A stretch of 64,000 nucleotides of DNA, taken from positions 4,040,001 to 4,104,000 of the forward strand of contig CM077673.1 of the NCBI GenBank assembly GCA_039707655.1, written 5' to 3'. Below, piece after piece: positions 12,074 through 22,135 of the stretch (within the stretch, counting starts at the first letter, position 1; the number at the start of each line of letters is the position of its first letter). Position numbers and translations under genes: made by a program. The DNA is from Elymus sibiricus (Eukaryota; Streptophyta; Magnoliopsida; Poales; Poaceae). Under the pieces are notes generated by a model, which saw only the letters and a list, made by a program, of their open reading frames with translations, made no database searches and was not told the DNA's origin.

Positions 12074-12862
12074 TTAGTCCACCTCGTTGACATCCAGCCG
12101 GGCGCGTCTTGTGGATGCCGAGTCCTCCTCGTGGGATTCTACGTCGGAGCTGGCCGGGGTCGGGTGGGGAGCTACAGGGCTGGAGTAGCGGTGGTGTCCT
12201 TCACGGGGTGTCGAGGTCACCGTCCCATTGTAGTAGGTCTCCAAGAGGCGATGAAGTTCCCCGGGTTGGGCGATGGCACTGCCCGGGTGGACAACAGGGG
12301 TGGGTTCCGAGGGCTCGGTCGGTCTCCCGAACAGCACAATCGGGTTGGGTGCGACTTCTCTTCTTGCTGGGGTCAGGAGAGCAAGCGTCCTGCGGGTTGC
12401 AATCAGATCATTGGTGACCTGATCGAAAAGTGCCTCTTGCGCTCTCAGGTAGCGCACCAGATGCACCAGGGCAGGATCCGTCTCATGGTCTCCGCTGGCG
12501 ACTTGGGTCGGTCTACCATAGCCTTCGCGACTAGGGTAGTAGTAGAAGGAGCGGCAGTTAACCGTCGGCGACAGATGTCGAAGGTGAACTATAGCCTCTC
12601 GGGCTGCAAGTTGGATGGCTTGGGGTTCGTCGGAGGTCGTCCTCCCGATGAACCGGTAGGGGCGCTCCGATGTGATGCTCCTCCCGTAGATGTGCACCGT
12701 GGCCCAGAAGTGATGGATGGAATCACTCATGTGCTCCTGGTACACGACATACTCTGGCGGCTCTTTGCTGCCGAAAGCACGACGGGTGAGATTGGCAAGG
12801 ATGGCTACAAAGCCTTCATGATCGACTGCGGTGGTCTCGTTGTGAATAATGGGGCCTGGCAT
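12074..12862 (-). CDS. LARD ORF A, 262 aa, paralogue of ORF B
   Basis: This intact ATG ORF is the first after the primer-binding site. About residues 17-150 align with ORF B throughout: FVAILANLTRRAFG, PPEYVVYQ, FWATVHIYG, YRFIGR, AIQLAAREAIVHLR, FYYYPSR and DPALVHLVRYLRAQE. The helix-strand-strand-strand-helix order suggests a divergent dsRBD-like fold, again without the basic residues expected at the second helix. About residues 205-262 are low complexity, with Pro, Ser and a final acidic and Arg-rich stretch. In a normal retrotransposon gag would begin here, so A and B may be highly diverged structural proteins or acquired genes. The GC-rich plus-strand ORF over the same bases is a shadow. 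Confidence 0.65.
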   Translation of the reverse strand: MPGPIIHNETTAVDHEGFVAILANLTRRAFGSKEPPEYVVYQEHMSDSIHHFWATVHIYGRSITSERPYRFIGRTTSDEPQAIQLAAREAIVHLRHLSPTVNCRSFYYYPSREGYGRPTQVASGDHETDPALVHLVRYLRAQEALFDQVTNDLIATRRTLALLTPARREVAPNPIVLFGRPTEPSEPTPVVHPGSAIAQPGELHRLLETYYNGTVTSTPREGHHRYSSPVAPHPTPASSDVESHEEDSASTRRARLDVNEVD

Positions 12863-13167
12863 CCTGGTGGTTGGATATCGAACTGGGAGTGAGCCTGTGA
12901 TTTTGATGTGCTTGGGGAAAGGCTTCCTTTATAAGCCATCGGAGTCTTCCTTCGCACGCTTGCGGCTAGGGAAACTCAGGTGTCGGCCACAGGTACACGG
13001 CCTATGGAGCGGCTGCTAGGTTGGGCACTGGCTGTCAAAAGGTGTCGGCTGCCACTGTGCAGGCTTATCGGATGAGATGGGCTTTGCTACGGACAGAGAA
13101 GATTTGGACGGTGTGGGAACCTAAGGATAATGACCAGGCTAAGATAGGATTAGCCAGTGGTCAGCCT

Positions 13168-13180
13168 GGCTCTAATACCA
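13168..13180 (-). other. Primer-binding site of the LARD element
   Basis: On the minus strand TGGTATTAGAGCC begins five bases inside the LTR end. It differs by one base from the TGGTATCAGAGC primer site complementary to initiator tRNA-Met. It shows that 13185-16605 is the 5' LTR. Confidence 0.75.
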
Positions 13181-15523
13181 AGTTTGTCAGGACCGGATTT
13201 CCGGGATATTAATTTCCCAGCAAATGACCCTTGTGCTCACCAGCCCCAGGATTACTGTTAGCTGATGAGACACAATCTTGATACAGAAATTCCAAGCAAA
13301 ATTACAAAGTATGAAGTACAAGACCATTCTGGTCTATGAGTACAACAGAAGGTTTCTAGTGGTTGGCGGCGGAAGCGGTTCGGGGTCAACAGCGTCTATG
13401 GGACTCCATTTCCCATAGGAACAGCTGACCTGGATAACTCCTATCCCGCGTGGCTACAATCCTAGGCTCTGCAGGGACGTTGTCATAATACTCTTCTGAC
13501 CTGGCCAATGAAATAACCAGCGAAAAGCCAGTGAGTACGTTTGAATGTACTCGCAAACATTATGAACAAATGATATACTGAATGTAGCAGATGATATATG
13601 ATCATGATGAACTAAACTATTTGCTTATGCTCATGCTAGATTATATTATATGCATGCTGATAGGAATTGAATCATGGCATGATTACATACTAGCATGTGC
13701 AGAAGTAACGTGTTAGCGACAAACAAAGAAGGTTGGTGGAAAATCAGACGAGACGGAACCATCCGAGAATCCAAACAAAATATAAAAGAAATGTCGGTTG
13801 GGTGTCAAGTGACACCACGGTAGGACTTGAAGAGAAATGCCAAACGGGTGTCTGAAAGAGTAATCGGACGAGACAGAACCATCCGAGAACTCAAGCGACG
13901 CCACGAGAGGTCTTGAAACGAAATGCCAGTCGGGTGTCAAGTGATGCCACGGTCGGTCTTTGAAAAGAAAGCTGAATGCCCGGCGTAGTCTAGCCGGCCC
14001 CTGAGACACTCAGGAAAATAAAACTAAGAGAAACGGGTTAGTCCACAATAATAATCATAGCATCAATAATATTCATGATATCATTAGTAGTAGTAGTAAT
14101 TATTCTGCAAAATAAACCATGCACAATTTTAAATATTTCCTTCGGAGACCGACTCTAAGACCGACACTTGACCAACCAGACTATAGTCCTTAACTGCGAA
14201 CACGGCTATTCGAATAGATATAACTCTGCAGAGGGTGTACTCTTTACCCACAAGTAAAGGATTTCTTTAGTCAGTATCGTAACACCGACTAATTCCCATT
14301 ACGGACTTTAGGTTGAAACACACCTGACCAGCACACACCAGCTTAACTGTTCCGGATGCCAGGAATCACCCACAGCATCGTTTCAGGAAAACTTTAAGAC
14401 GGGGAAAACCGACATTTCTGCATGGGATCAGTTTATTTATATCGGCACGCAAATAGGGGAGCTACCCCCTCGGCTACACTGCCGGAACACCCATGCCCCC
14501 CTGGCCCGATGACAAGATTTAGTCCAAGGCCCTGGAAACCCTCATCATGGCCCTCTGTACGGTGTGTGCACGGAAAGGGGTTAACAACTTACTGAACCAT
14601 ACCCCACCTGAGGCAGGGACAAGTGGTAGCACGAATCAAGTATGGGGGTTACCGGAACAAGACTCGATCTACGGTCGACTCAGGAGGTTATGTTTTCCTG
14701 TAGTGATTAGCAAAACAAAATTTCTCGGTAGTACCCAACAGGGTCACCACCTGGCATGTCCCAACATGCCCTTACTGATCATTCTCGTCATCACGAGAAT
14801 TCTGTCTCACGGTCATTTCACCCATGACAAATTCTTTCCTGCAGATTAGTCCAGACCAACTTGGGCATATATGACATGAGTAAATTATCAAGCTCACTCA
14901 TACATCATGCTTTAGTGAAAATGAAATGCTCCAAGGTGATCATGCATGCATAACTTGGCCATATGCAAATTCAATTAGAAATCAACATAGTCATGCTCTA
15001 ATAATTCTAGCAAGTAATCTTCCATGCATTCACCATATCAAGTGATCAAGATGCTTGCCTCGAATATGCAGAAGTATTGGTGTACTCCAAACGTTTGCAA
15101 ATTCTATCGTCCCTCCATTCCTATTTCAATTTTTTTTGAATTACTACACATAGCAAAAATAGTACCAAAAGTTGTTTGGAAAACTTTGAAATGAACACTA
15201 GAATAACCTTGATAAAATATGAGGAGTTCAGAAAAAGAATTAAATCATTTGGAGTCAATATGATTTACTTAGAGAATTTCTAAGTTGGAAAGAAATGAAG
15301 AAAAAGACTATTTAATAAATCATGTAGAGAAAAAAAGTGTTGAGGAAAAATGTTCAACCTATTTTTATAAATAGGACACGATTTTAGAAGACTGTATAAA
15401 TTTGAATCATCTAGTTTGGATTTGAATTGGTGGCTGAGGAAATATTTGAAGTATACTGGGAAAGAGGAAAAAAAACAGAAAGGGAGGGGGCCGAGCGCCC
15501 TGAGCGCTATGTAGCCACACGGG

Positions 15524-15934
15524 CTACTGGGCCGAGCCCAGCTCCTCAGCCGCGCAGCTTGCTACGGCCTGAGCCGCTGACGGAGGGGGCCCACCAGTCA
15601 GATTTGACTGGGCGTCGTCGTCCTCCTCCCGCGACAGAACAGGGCGGGGGTTCCGGCGACCGGTGCCGGCGATTGACGGAGCCCCACGGCAAGCTGAGCT
15701 CACCGTTGTGTTCAGGAGGCCCAGGCGGTCCCTCCGGTGGGCGAGATGGTCGACAGGGAGCAAGGAGCTGCCGGTGACGAGCTCACCCGACGGACGGCGG
15801 CGTCGGATGAAAGAGGGATTCCGGCTACGGTGCATCTTCGGTGGAATTGAAGATGGGGATGGATTCGTGGATGCTCCAGGAGGCTTGAGGTGGTAAGATT
15901 TTGTGGAGGGAGGGTCGGACGGCATCGGAACCAT
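15524..15934 (-). CDS. LTR-internal ORF, 136 aa, copy 2 (uncertain)
   Basis: This is the counterpart of the ORF at 8863-9273, with the same length and about nine replacements. In the 5' LTR it would lie just behind the transcription start. I recognise no domain, and GC-rich sequence can keep such frames open by chance. Confidence 0.25.
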   Translation of the reverse strand: MVPMPSDPPSTKSYHLKPPGASTNPSPSSIPPKMHRSRNPSFIRRRRPSGELVTGSSLLPVDHLAHRRDRLGLLNTTVSSACRGAPSIAGTGRRNPRPVLSREEDDDAQSNLTGGPPPSAAQAVASCAAEELGSAQ

Positions 15935-16063
15935 CCGAATGGTGGCGGCGGCAGTAACTGCCGGAATCGGAGAAGATGACCTCCTCTGGTCGTGCTGCTG
16001 CTCGGGGAGGGTGTCTGGAGGAGGGAGGAGAGATTCTGAGGAGATGGGGAAGCTCGGGCTGTC

Positions 16064-16072
16064 CTTTTATAG
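16064..16072 (-). promoter_or_regulatory. TATA box in the LARD LTR, 5' copy
   Basis: CTATAAAAG on the minus strand, conserved with the box at 9403-9411. Transcription of the element would begin a few tens of bases to its left. Much of the U3 upstream of it is lost here, so this copy is probably not normally active. Confidence 0.55.
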
Positions 16073-17208
16073 CCGGAAGGAGGCGGTCCCGAGGCTTCCA
16101 GGGGGGCACACGTCGGCGGCGGCCATAACTACGCCGTCGAAGCGGTTGCGGTTGGTGGCGATGGTCAGCGAGGCCGGTGAGGTCGGCGTGGACGGTGGCC
16201 CCCCGCGGATAAGCTTGGTGGTTGGCAATTTAAGCGAGGGGAGACGTGGCCGGGTGGGACTCGTCGGGCGGTGCTTCGGTCATCGTGGTCGGCGCCTGGC
16301 CGGCGCTAGTGGACAAGAGGAGGTGTCGGATGGGTTGGTGGTTGCATTGCGGTGCTGCCTATCCTGTTGCGAGGACCGGTGAGGGAGCAGGGGAGCCACG
16401 GCGGCTCGGTGCCAATAACTGCAAAACGAGCGCTCTGGTCGCGCTCTGGATATGCACGTCAGGTGCTTGATGAAATGCCACTGGGACCTACAGGGATCTT
16501 CTAAGGATGAATTTTGACAGGGTGTTGCTTACTATGATGGCAAGGTTGCTGGACATGTTGGTTTTGCTAGGAGAGCAAGTGCCCAATATAGTTTGGAAAG
16601 AGGCATCAAAAAGCCATAAAGAGCATAACTAAGTTTGGATAAGGAGATAGTTTGAATTTTGTGTCCTCGATAGTGGAGATATTGTTTCCACATATATATT
16701 GATCGATGCCAGGAACTAACTTTTTCATATATGCTAAGACTTGAGTTAAAGCATCTCTTAGCATGTGACAACATGAAATGCTTTATGTAAAAGTGGTAAC
16801 CCCACTTGTGCTTAAACGATGAGTATGACCTATGATCAAGTATTCTTACTTGGCTCCTAAGTCAATATACTCATATATAGATGACTTCGTCATCGCCCAA
16901 GTGCTTGTTAAATGCTAGTGTGTATGTGCATGTTTGTCATGATTTCATTCGACATCTTATTGTGTGAGCATGTTGGTCTGCATTTATTTTCCCATTCGAG
17001 GACTTCCAATTGTTGCTATTTGGCTTTTGATTTATCTTTTGCCAATTGGATGGACAAGAATGCCTAGGACCACTCTTTAGCTATCTATGCTTTCTCACCT
17101 CATATTCTATTCATGTTGCATCACAAAATTTGAACAAGTACTTTTCGATCCCTCTGTGTGTGGAGCACTCGGAGTTCCGTATCGACAAGGACTGACCATT
17201 AAAACCTC

Positions 17209-17390
17209 CCAAGTGCATCTTGGTGGAACCAACCCACAATTCTCGGTCTCATCGAATGCCTAGGGTTGATCTGGTTTTCTATCTCGGTACTACCGATTCC
17301 ATATTCTCGGTTACATCGAGTTTCCCTGTCAGCTGACAGTTGAGGAACTCGGTGACACCGAAAATTTAGAATCGGTGACACCGACAGTGA
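17209..17390. promoter_or_regulatory. Cluster 1 of TCGGTGnnACCGA palindromes upstream of a TATA box
   Basis: Six copies of an imperfect 12-14 bp palindrome with consensus TCGGTGnnACCGA (for example near 17209, 17240, 17283, 17303, 17349 and 17373), most in pairs 20-45 bp apart. They lie just before TATATAT at 17395-17401. Six more copies follow at 17740-17910 in the presumed leader. The arrangement looks like a promoter with repeated protein-binding sites; which protein binds is unknown. Confidence 0.5.
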
Positions 17391-17394
17391 GGGG

Positions 17395-17401
17395 TATATA
17401 T
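17395..17401 (+). promoter_or_regulatory. TATA box before the Transposase_32-type ORF
   Basis: GGGGTATATATGC follows the first palindrome cluster and is about 640 bp upstream of the likely start codon at 18037. The interval has GC-rich leader sequence, six more palindromes, and an acceptor-like CACAG at 18025-18029, so a 5' intron is likely. Confidence 0.45.
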
Positions 17402-17739
17402 GCTATGGACCCGACGCTTTGAAATTTCATCCTCAAACCGTCGCGCCCCAGAACCCTAAGCTGCCGCAAAGGACCCCCTGGTCGTCGCCCTTGTCTCCCC
17501 GCGCTCCTCCACTGCTGGGATCCTCGCCGTCGACGGGCATCTTCGCCGCCGTCGCCGCTGTAACGGATCCGTCGCCAAGCTAGGGTACGGATTCGATTTT
17601 TCTTGCGCTCCCCGTCTGATTCTTGCACAATGAAATTGATTTTATCCATAAGCCACCGATTGCAATCCTCTCTATCCTCTAAAACTTCCAGTAGATAGCG
17701 AATGATCGATTTTCTAGGGTTTACCGTCCGCCCGATGGA

Positions 17740-17910
17740 ACTCGGTGGAACCGAAGCAAACAAATCGGTGTCACCGATTTGCCAATCTGTGCTGCTGAGA
17801 ACTATCTCGGTGAAACCGAGTACTCCTTTTCGGTCTCACCAAAAGGAGTGCCAAGTTTCTGTTAAAGAGAAAGTCAGTCTCGGTAGCACCGAAATCTTTG
17901 CTTCGGCTGT
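17740..17910. promoter_or_regulatory. Cluster 2 of TCGGTGnnACCGA palindromes
   Basis: Copies lie near 17740, 17765, 17806, 17829, 17877 and 17901, again in pairs about 25 bp apart. This cluster is between the TATA box and the ORF, so it may lie in a leader or a 5' intron. Confidence 0.5.
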
Positions 17911-18036
17911 ACCGATTTTCATATGACAGAATGTAAACCTTGAGAATCTTTTGTTCAAACTTTCAAAATGCAGCTGAGAACATTTTGTGATGACTTATCT
18001 TCTTCTGCTCCTCTATACTCTATTCACAGGGTCAGT

Positions 18037-20142
18037 ATGTCAAGTGCTGAGGACAGTGAGAACAACTTCCAAGAGGAGAACATTGTCATGAGTTCAGGCA
18101 CTAGTCCTGAGTCCAGTTCCCCTTCAGATCCAGGCACTCCCAGTTCTCATGGGTTGCCCAAGGCTGCTACTAGGGCTAGGAAGAAGCTGAATTCAGATGA
18201 GGAGGATTCAGATTTTGTGCCAAAAGAGATTCTTGCCAAGAAGCAAGAGAAGGCTGCCAAGAAGTCTGCTAATGAAGCCACTTCTTCAAGGAGAGCTGTC
18301 AGGCAGGAGTATGCTAGCTCTGAAGCTATGAGAGCACCTGAGAGTGCTAGAGCTACCATGACTGTTGAACCCCCAAGAAAGTCTATGCCTAAGAAGGCAG
18401 GGGAGAAGAAGAGAGCCAGAAAGAGGATAGTTTATGTTGTTGGCAGGCAAACTTCTATGTTTGAAGATCCAGAGGAGGCTGCTGGTGCTGCTGCTGAGGA
18501 GGAGGAAGAACATGTTGAGAAGGCCCCTCCCAAGAAGAAAAAGAAGCTTATGGCTGATGCTATGCCAAAGACTGGCACATCCAAGAGCACCAAGTCTGCT
18601 CCCAAGAAGGCTGCTGAAAAACCCAAGAGGTTGTCCAGACAAATTCCAACTTCTGAAAAGAACAAGGGAACTACCTCTAGAGTTGAGGATGAAGATGTTA
18701 TGTCTGCTTTGATGAAGCTTAGACCACACCTTCCTGAGCATAATGCCAGCCATCTGCTTGCTGAAGATATGAAGAAGAGGAAGGATTCTGGTTTGAGGGC
18801 ATGGAGAGCCATTGATCCATATGCCCAAAGGAGAAAGACAGTTGTGGGCTACAGATTCTACACCAAGGAGCAACAGGATTTTTATGAGATTGTGCTGCTT
18901 GACAAGAGTCTAGCTGTGAGTGACATGAGATATGTGGACTGGAAGTTCATTAAGGAGAATGAAGACTACTTTCCAAGTGTCCAAGACAACTTTCACTGCA
19001 TTGGCTTGGATGAGTTTGTTGGCAGAGAGTTTACAGCATGGAATGATGAGATGATCATGCAATTCTACTCCACTGCACATTTCTATGGAGATGGTAGGAT
19101 TGTATGGATGACTGAAGGAGCTAGATATGAGTCCACTGTTGATGATTGGGCTGCAATCTTAGGAGTCCCAGAGGTACAAGATGGTGACTTGGATGTCTAC
19201 TCAGAATCCAAGGAGAGCCACAATGCTATGGCCAACATGTACAATGAGATTCCTGCTGCTCATGTGAAGTCCCACAGGCTAGGTTCTATCTATTTCCTCC
19301 AGGCTAGCCTCCGTACCATAAACACTATTTTGAGGCATACTTTGATGCCCAAGTCAGGAGATGACAAGATGATCCGAGGCTACTCCATCAACATGCTAAT
19401 CCATCTTGACAGACACACCAGGATTAGAGTCATGGATTTGATTATAGAGACAGTGAAGAGGGTTGCTGCTGATCAGAAGCGCTCTTACTGCTATGCACCC
19501 TATATCCAGATGCTTATCAACTCCAAGCTGGAGAAGCACATCTTTGCTCTGGACAGACCCCACTTGCCCCTACAGCCTGATTTAGAGGACAATGTTGTGG
19601 TGATGGACCCAGAACATCCCACATCTGCTGCAGCTCAGGCAGAGGCAGAGGCAGCTAGAGCCACTAGTGCTCAGGTCCCTAGATCCAAGAACGAGCAAAT
19701 GGATCTATTGATCTCATCAGTTTAGGGCATGCAGAAGGACATTAAGGACATCTTGAACAATCAAAACAGTCTTGTCAGGATCTTTGAGAACAGGATCAAG
19801 ACCCTTAATGATAAGGTGGATGGGCTGACCAAGACAGTCAGTGAGCTCAAGAAGGAAGTTGACTCTATGCCTCTTCCTCATTCTTCAGATGATGATGATG
19901 AGGATGACTCACCTCTCAGGCCAGGCACACACTTCACCACTCAGGCCAGATCAGCCACTGTGCCAGCTCCAGACTTGAGGCCCTCTTCATCAGCTCCTGC
20001 TACTGTCACCTCAGCTCCATTAGCTCCAGTTCCTCCAGTTACCACTCCAACTCCATCCACGACATCTGCTGAGATCTTCGCCGACACTGTTCTCTTGACT
20101 CCTTCATCAACAACCGGAGGAGATCGGCCCAAGAACGCTTAG
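18037..20142 (+). pseudogene. Retroelement ORF with 'Transposase_32'-like domain, broken by one in-frame TAG
   Basis: One frame runs from ATG 18037 (an earlier in-frame ATG is at 17968) to 20142, interrupted only by TAG at 19723-19725. The codon reads as CAG changed to TAG by one C-to-T transition. The first part (562 aa from 18037) has a Lys/Ala/Ser-rich, highly charged N-terminus with nuclear-localisation-like runs (PPKKKKK). A folded domain follows (FYEIVLLDKSLAV, YPSTAHFYGDGRIVWM-like region, WAAILGVPEV), which I take to be the plant transposon domain called Transposase_32 in Pfam. After the stop come a heptad-like coil (IKTLNDKVDGLTKTVSELKK), an acidic patch, and a Pro/Ser/Thr-rich tail. 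I prefer 18037 because an acceptor-like AG sits just before it. Confidence 0.7.
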
Positions 20143-20610
20143 ATATATGCCTTTGAACTTTTTGGTAACTCGTTGCCAAAGGGGGAGAAGTGTATATAGA
20201 TCTATAGGCTTCGAGTGAGAGAGCGTTTGGTTTTTATTGCTTTTTCAAAAACAATTGGTCTTTTGGTTGCTTGTGATACACGTTTGTTGGTGTTTTGATC
20301 ATACGCTTAATGTGTGCTGCTACTATTTCCTATCATTATGCTACTTATGAGATGCTCTTTCACCTTTGCTTGATTGTGTTGTGCTATGATGTTAACTCTT
20401 ATTATTCTCGCACACCACCAAGTTGTATGTGACATGGAAGAAGTGCCCCATGTACCTAATCGATTGTGCATTTGCATTCAAACGCAAATTTAAAATAATG
20501 CACAAATTTAGGGGGAGCTCTTGCTTATCACATACTTCTCAAAGCGACGATTATATTCATTGATTATATCATATGTCGAAGCTTTGATCTATATGTTGTC
20601 ATGAATTACC
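20143..20610 (+). other. 3' untranslated interior of the Transposase_32 element
   Basis: AT-rich, non-coding. It contains two GGGGGAG-type purine runs (near 20178 and 20510) before the real polypurine tract, which resembles the repeated tracts of some Copia elements. Confidence 0.4.
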
Positions 20611-20624
20611 AAAAAGGGGGAGAT
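20611..20624 (+). other. Polypurine tract of the Transposase_32 element
   Basis: AAAAAGGGGGAGAT directly precedes the LTR start TGAAAGCAC. It sets the element on the plus strand. Confidence 0.7.
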
Positions 20625-20970
20625 TGAAAGCACATTTGCTCCCTTGGTGGTTTTGGTAATTAATAACAACATATAAGTCATTGAACTAATGTTTCCACTA
20701 AGTATATTTCAGGAAAAGTTCAATGATAGGGATGGCAAAAGGATTGTGGAGATACCCCAAGATGCAAGGAAATGGATTGGCAAAGCTTCAAGCAAGAGGA
20801 CTCTACATTTTACATTTGTGAGAAATCACTTTGAGTCCATAGGAAAGCCAATACTATTAAAAGGGGGTAAGGTATTGTGGGTGAACAAAATGCTCATACG
20901 TGCACAAGTGATAGTCACCAAAAACACCCACAAGCTCTTCCACAAAAGTCTGTCCAAAGTCAAATATCCA

Positions 20971-21290
20971 AAATCGGTGCAACCAACACTTTCCACTCGG
21001 TGCCACCGATTCCCATACTCAGACAGACATTAGCCAAACCCTAGCCTTTCGGTGCAACCGATTCCACTTCGGTGCCACCGAGTTTAGGTTGCCAACTTTC
21101 TGTTACGCAAATTCACAATATCAGTCCCACCGAGATTGTTGGATCGGCGTCACCGAGATTGGGCAATCTGACCATTGGTCACCTTATCGGTGCAACCGAG
21201 TTTCCAATATCGGTCTCACCGAGATTCAAAAGTTTCCACCTTTTGGTCACTTCGGTACCACCGAGATTAACACATCGGTGTCACCGACTT
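20971..21290. promoter_or_regulatory. Cluster 3 of TCGGTGnnACCGA palindromes in the LTR
   Basis: Ten copies (near 20971, 20997, 21046, 21068, 21121, 21143, 21186, 21208, 21250 and 21273), clearly paired at about 22-26 bp with about 45-60 bp between pairs. They lie just upstream of the LTR TATA box. The surrounding bases do not match clusters 1 and 2, so only the motif is conserved. Confidence 0.6.
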
Positions 21291-21329
21291 GGTCATTTTG
21301 TGTGTAACGGTTGGATTTTTGGGGATGCC

Positions 21330-21337
21330 TATATATA
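21330..21337 (+). promoter_or_regulatory. LTR TATA box
   Basis: CCTATATATACCCC follows the palindrome cluster by about 45 bp, the usual order of U3 enhancer then core promoter. Confidence 0.55.
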
Positions 21338-22135
21338 CCCCTTCACCACCACCCACTCGAAATAGAAGCACTCAGAACTATTCCATACTTGCCCCATCCA
21401 GTTTTCTGAGAGAGAGCCACCTACCCTTGTGTTGAGGTCAAGATCATTCACTCCAACCATATGGATCTTGATTTCTAGCCTCCCCAAGTTGCTTTCCACC
21501 AATCCCATCTCTTCCACCAAGCCAAATCTGTGAGAGAGTGATTGTGTGTTGAGGAGTCTATCATCTTGAAGCACAAGAGCAAGGAGTTCATCATCATTGC
21601 CGAGCCTATTACCTTTTGGAGGGTGGTGCCTCCTAGATTGGTTTGGTGTCACTTGGGAGCCTCCTACTTCGTGTTGTGGAGTTGAACCAAGAAGTTTGTA
21701 AGGGCAAGGAGATCGCCTACTTCGTGAAGATCTACCCATAGTGAGGCTAGTCCTTCGTGGATGGAAGCCGTTATGGAATAGTCAAGGTTGCTACTTCGTG
21801 GACCCTTATGGGTGGAGCCCTCCGTGGACTCTCGCGACCGTTACCCTCCGTGGGTTGAAGACTCCATAAACGTGGATGTACGATAGCACCACCTATCGGA
21901 ACCACGGAAAAAATCATCGTGTCTACAATTGCGTTTGATCCTCTTACCCCTTCCTTTCTACTCATGCTTGTTGTTACTTTCCGCTGCTATACTCTTAGAC
22001 ATGCATGTGTAGGGTGTACTTGATTTGCCATGAATGTTAAAATCTGCCAACTCTAAAATTGGGAAAAGGTAGAAATTTTATTTGGTCAAGTAGTCTAATC
22101 ACCCCCCCCCCTCTAGACATACTTTCGGTCCTACA

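Larger units (their letters stand above)
6530..16605 (-). mobile_element. Non-autonomous LTR retrotransposon of LARD type (Sukkula-like layout), 5' LTR truncated
   Basis: Read on the minus strand the element has a 5' LTR (16605 to 13185), a primer-binding site, two ORFs, a polypurine tract and a 3' LTR (10852 to 6530). LTR ends are TGTAACACCCC and GGTCCTGACA; the outer end at 6530 reads TGCC instead of TGTC. There is no gag, protease, reverse transcriptase or integrase. Very long LTRs with a short interior fit the large retrotransposon derivatives (LARDs) known in Triticeae, such as Sukkula, but I cannot confirm the family. The 5' LTR lacks about 0.9 kb at its outer end. No target duplication can be seen because the right flank is lost. 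In a 350-bp stretch compared by eye the LTRs differ at about 4% of sites, so the insertion is not very recent. Confidence 0.82.
13185..16605 (-). repeat. 5' LTR of the LARD element, truncated to ~3.4 kb
   Basis: It is collinear with 6530-9944 with scattered substitutions and small indels. It stops at 16605, inside what is complete LTR in the other copy, so about 0.9 kb of U3 is missing. Its outer edge touches a different element that also lacks its left end. Confidence 0.82.
16606..22135 (+). mobile_element. LTR retrotransposon with 'Transposase_32'-type ORF, left end missing
   Basis: What remains is interior sequence (16606-20624) with a long ORF, a polypurine tract, and a complete 3' LTR (20625-22135). 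I see no matching 5' LTR; the element starts abruptly at 16606. There is no reverse transcriptase or integrase in the part left. The AAAAAGGGGGAGA tract before a TG start is like that of Copia SIRE/Maximus-type elements, so a non-autonomous Copia relative is possible. At its right end it splits an antisense ORF of another element at 22136, so it inserted there. Confidence 0.72.
20625..22135 (+). repeat. 3' LTR of the Transposase_32 element, ~1.5 kb
   Basis: It begins TGAAAGCACATTTGC after the polypurine tract and ends ACTTTCGGTCCTACA. A run of C lies near 22101-22111. It carries ten TCGGTGnnACCGA palindromes (20971-21290) followed by a TATA box at 21330-21337. The next bases (GAAGC...) belong to another element. 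Confidence 0.75.

Noticed and set aside
12035..12892. 285-codon plus-strand ORF opposite LARD ORF A
   Set aside because: Shadow of the minus-strand ORF, which has a paralogue, an ATG and the right place behind the primer-binding site.
6530..16605. Simple tandem duplication of a 3.4-kb block
   Set aside because: A primer-binding site and a polypurine tract sit exactly at the inner borders, so the direct repeats are LTRs.
18147..18873. Minus-strand ORFs of 70-195 codons
   Set aside because: Antisense shadows of the Lys/Ala-rich part of the Transposase_32-type ORF.
22131..22135. Last codons of the antisense Transposase_28 ORF
   Set aside because: These bases are the end of the inserted LTR; the true ORF remnant stops at 22136.
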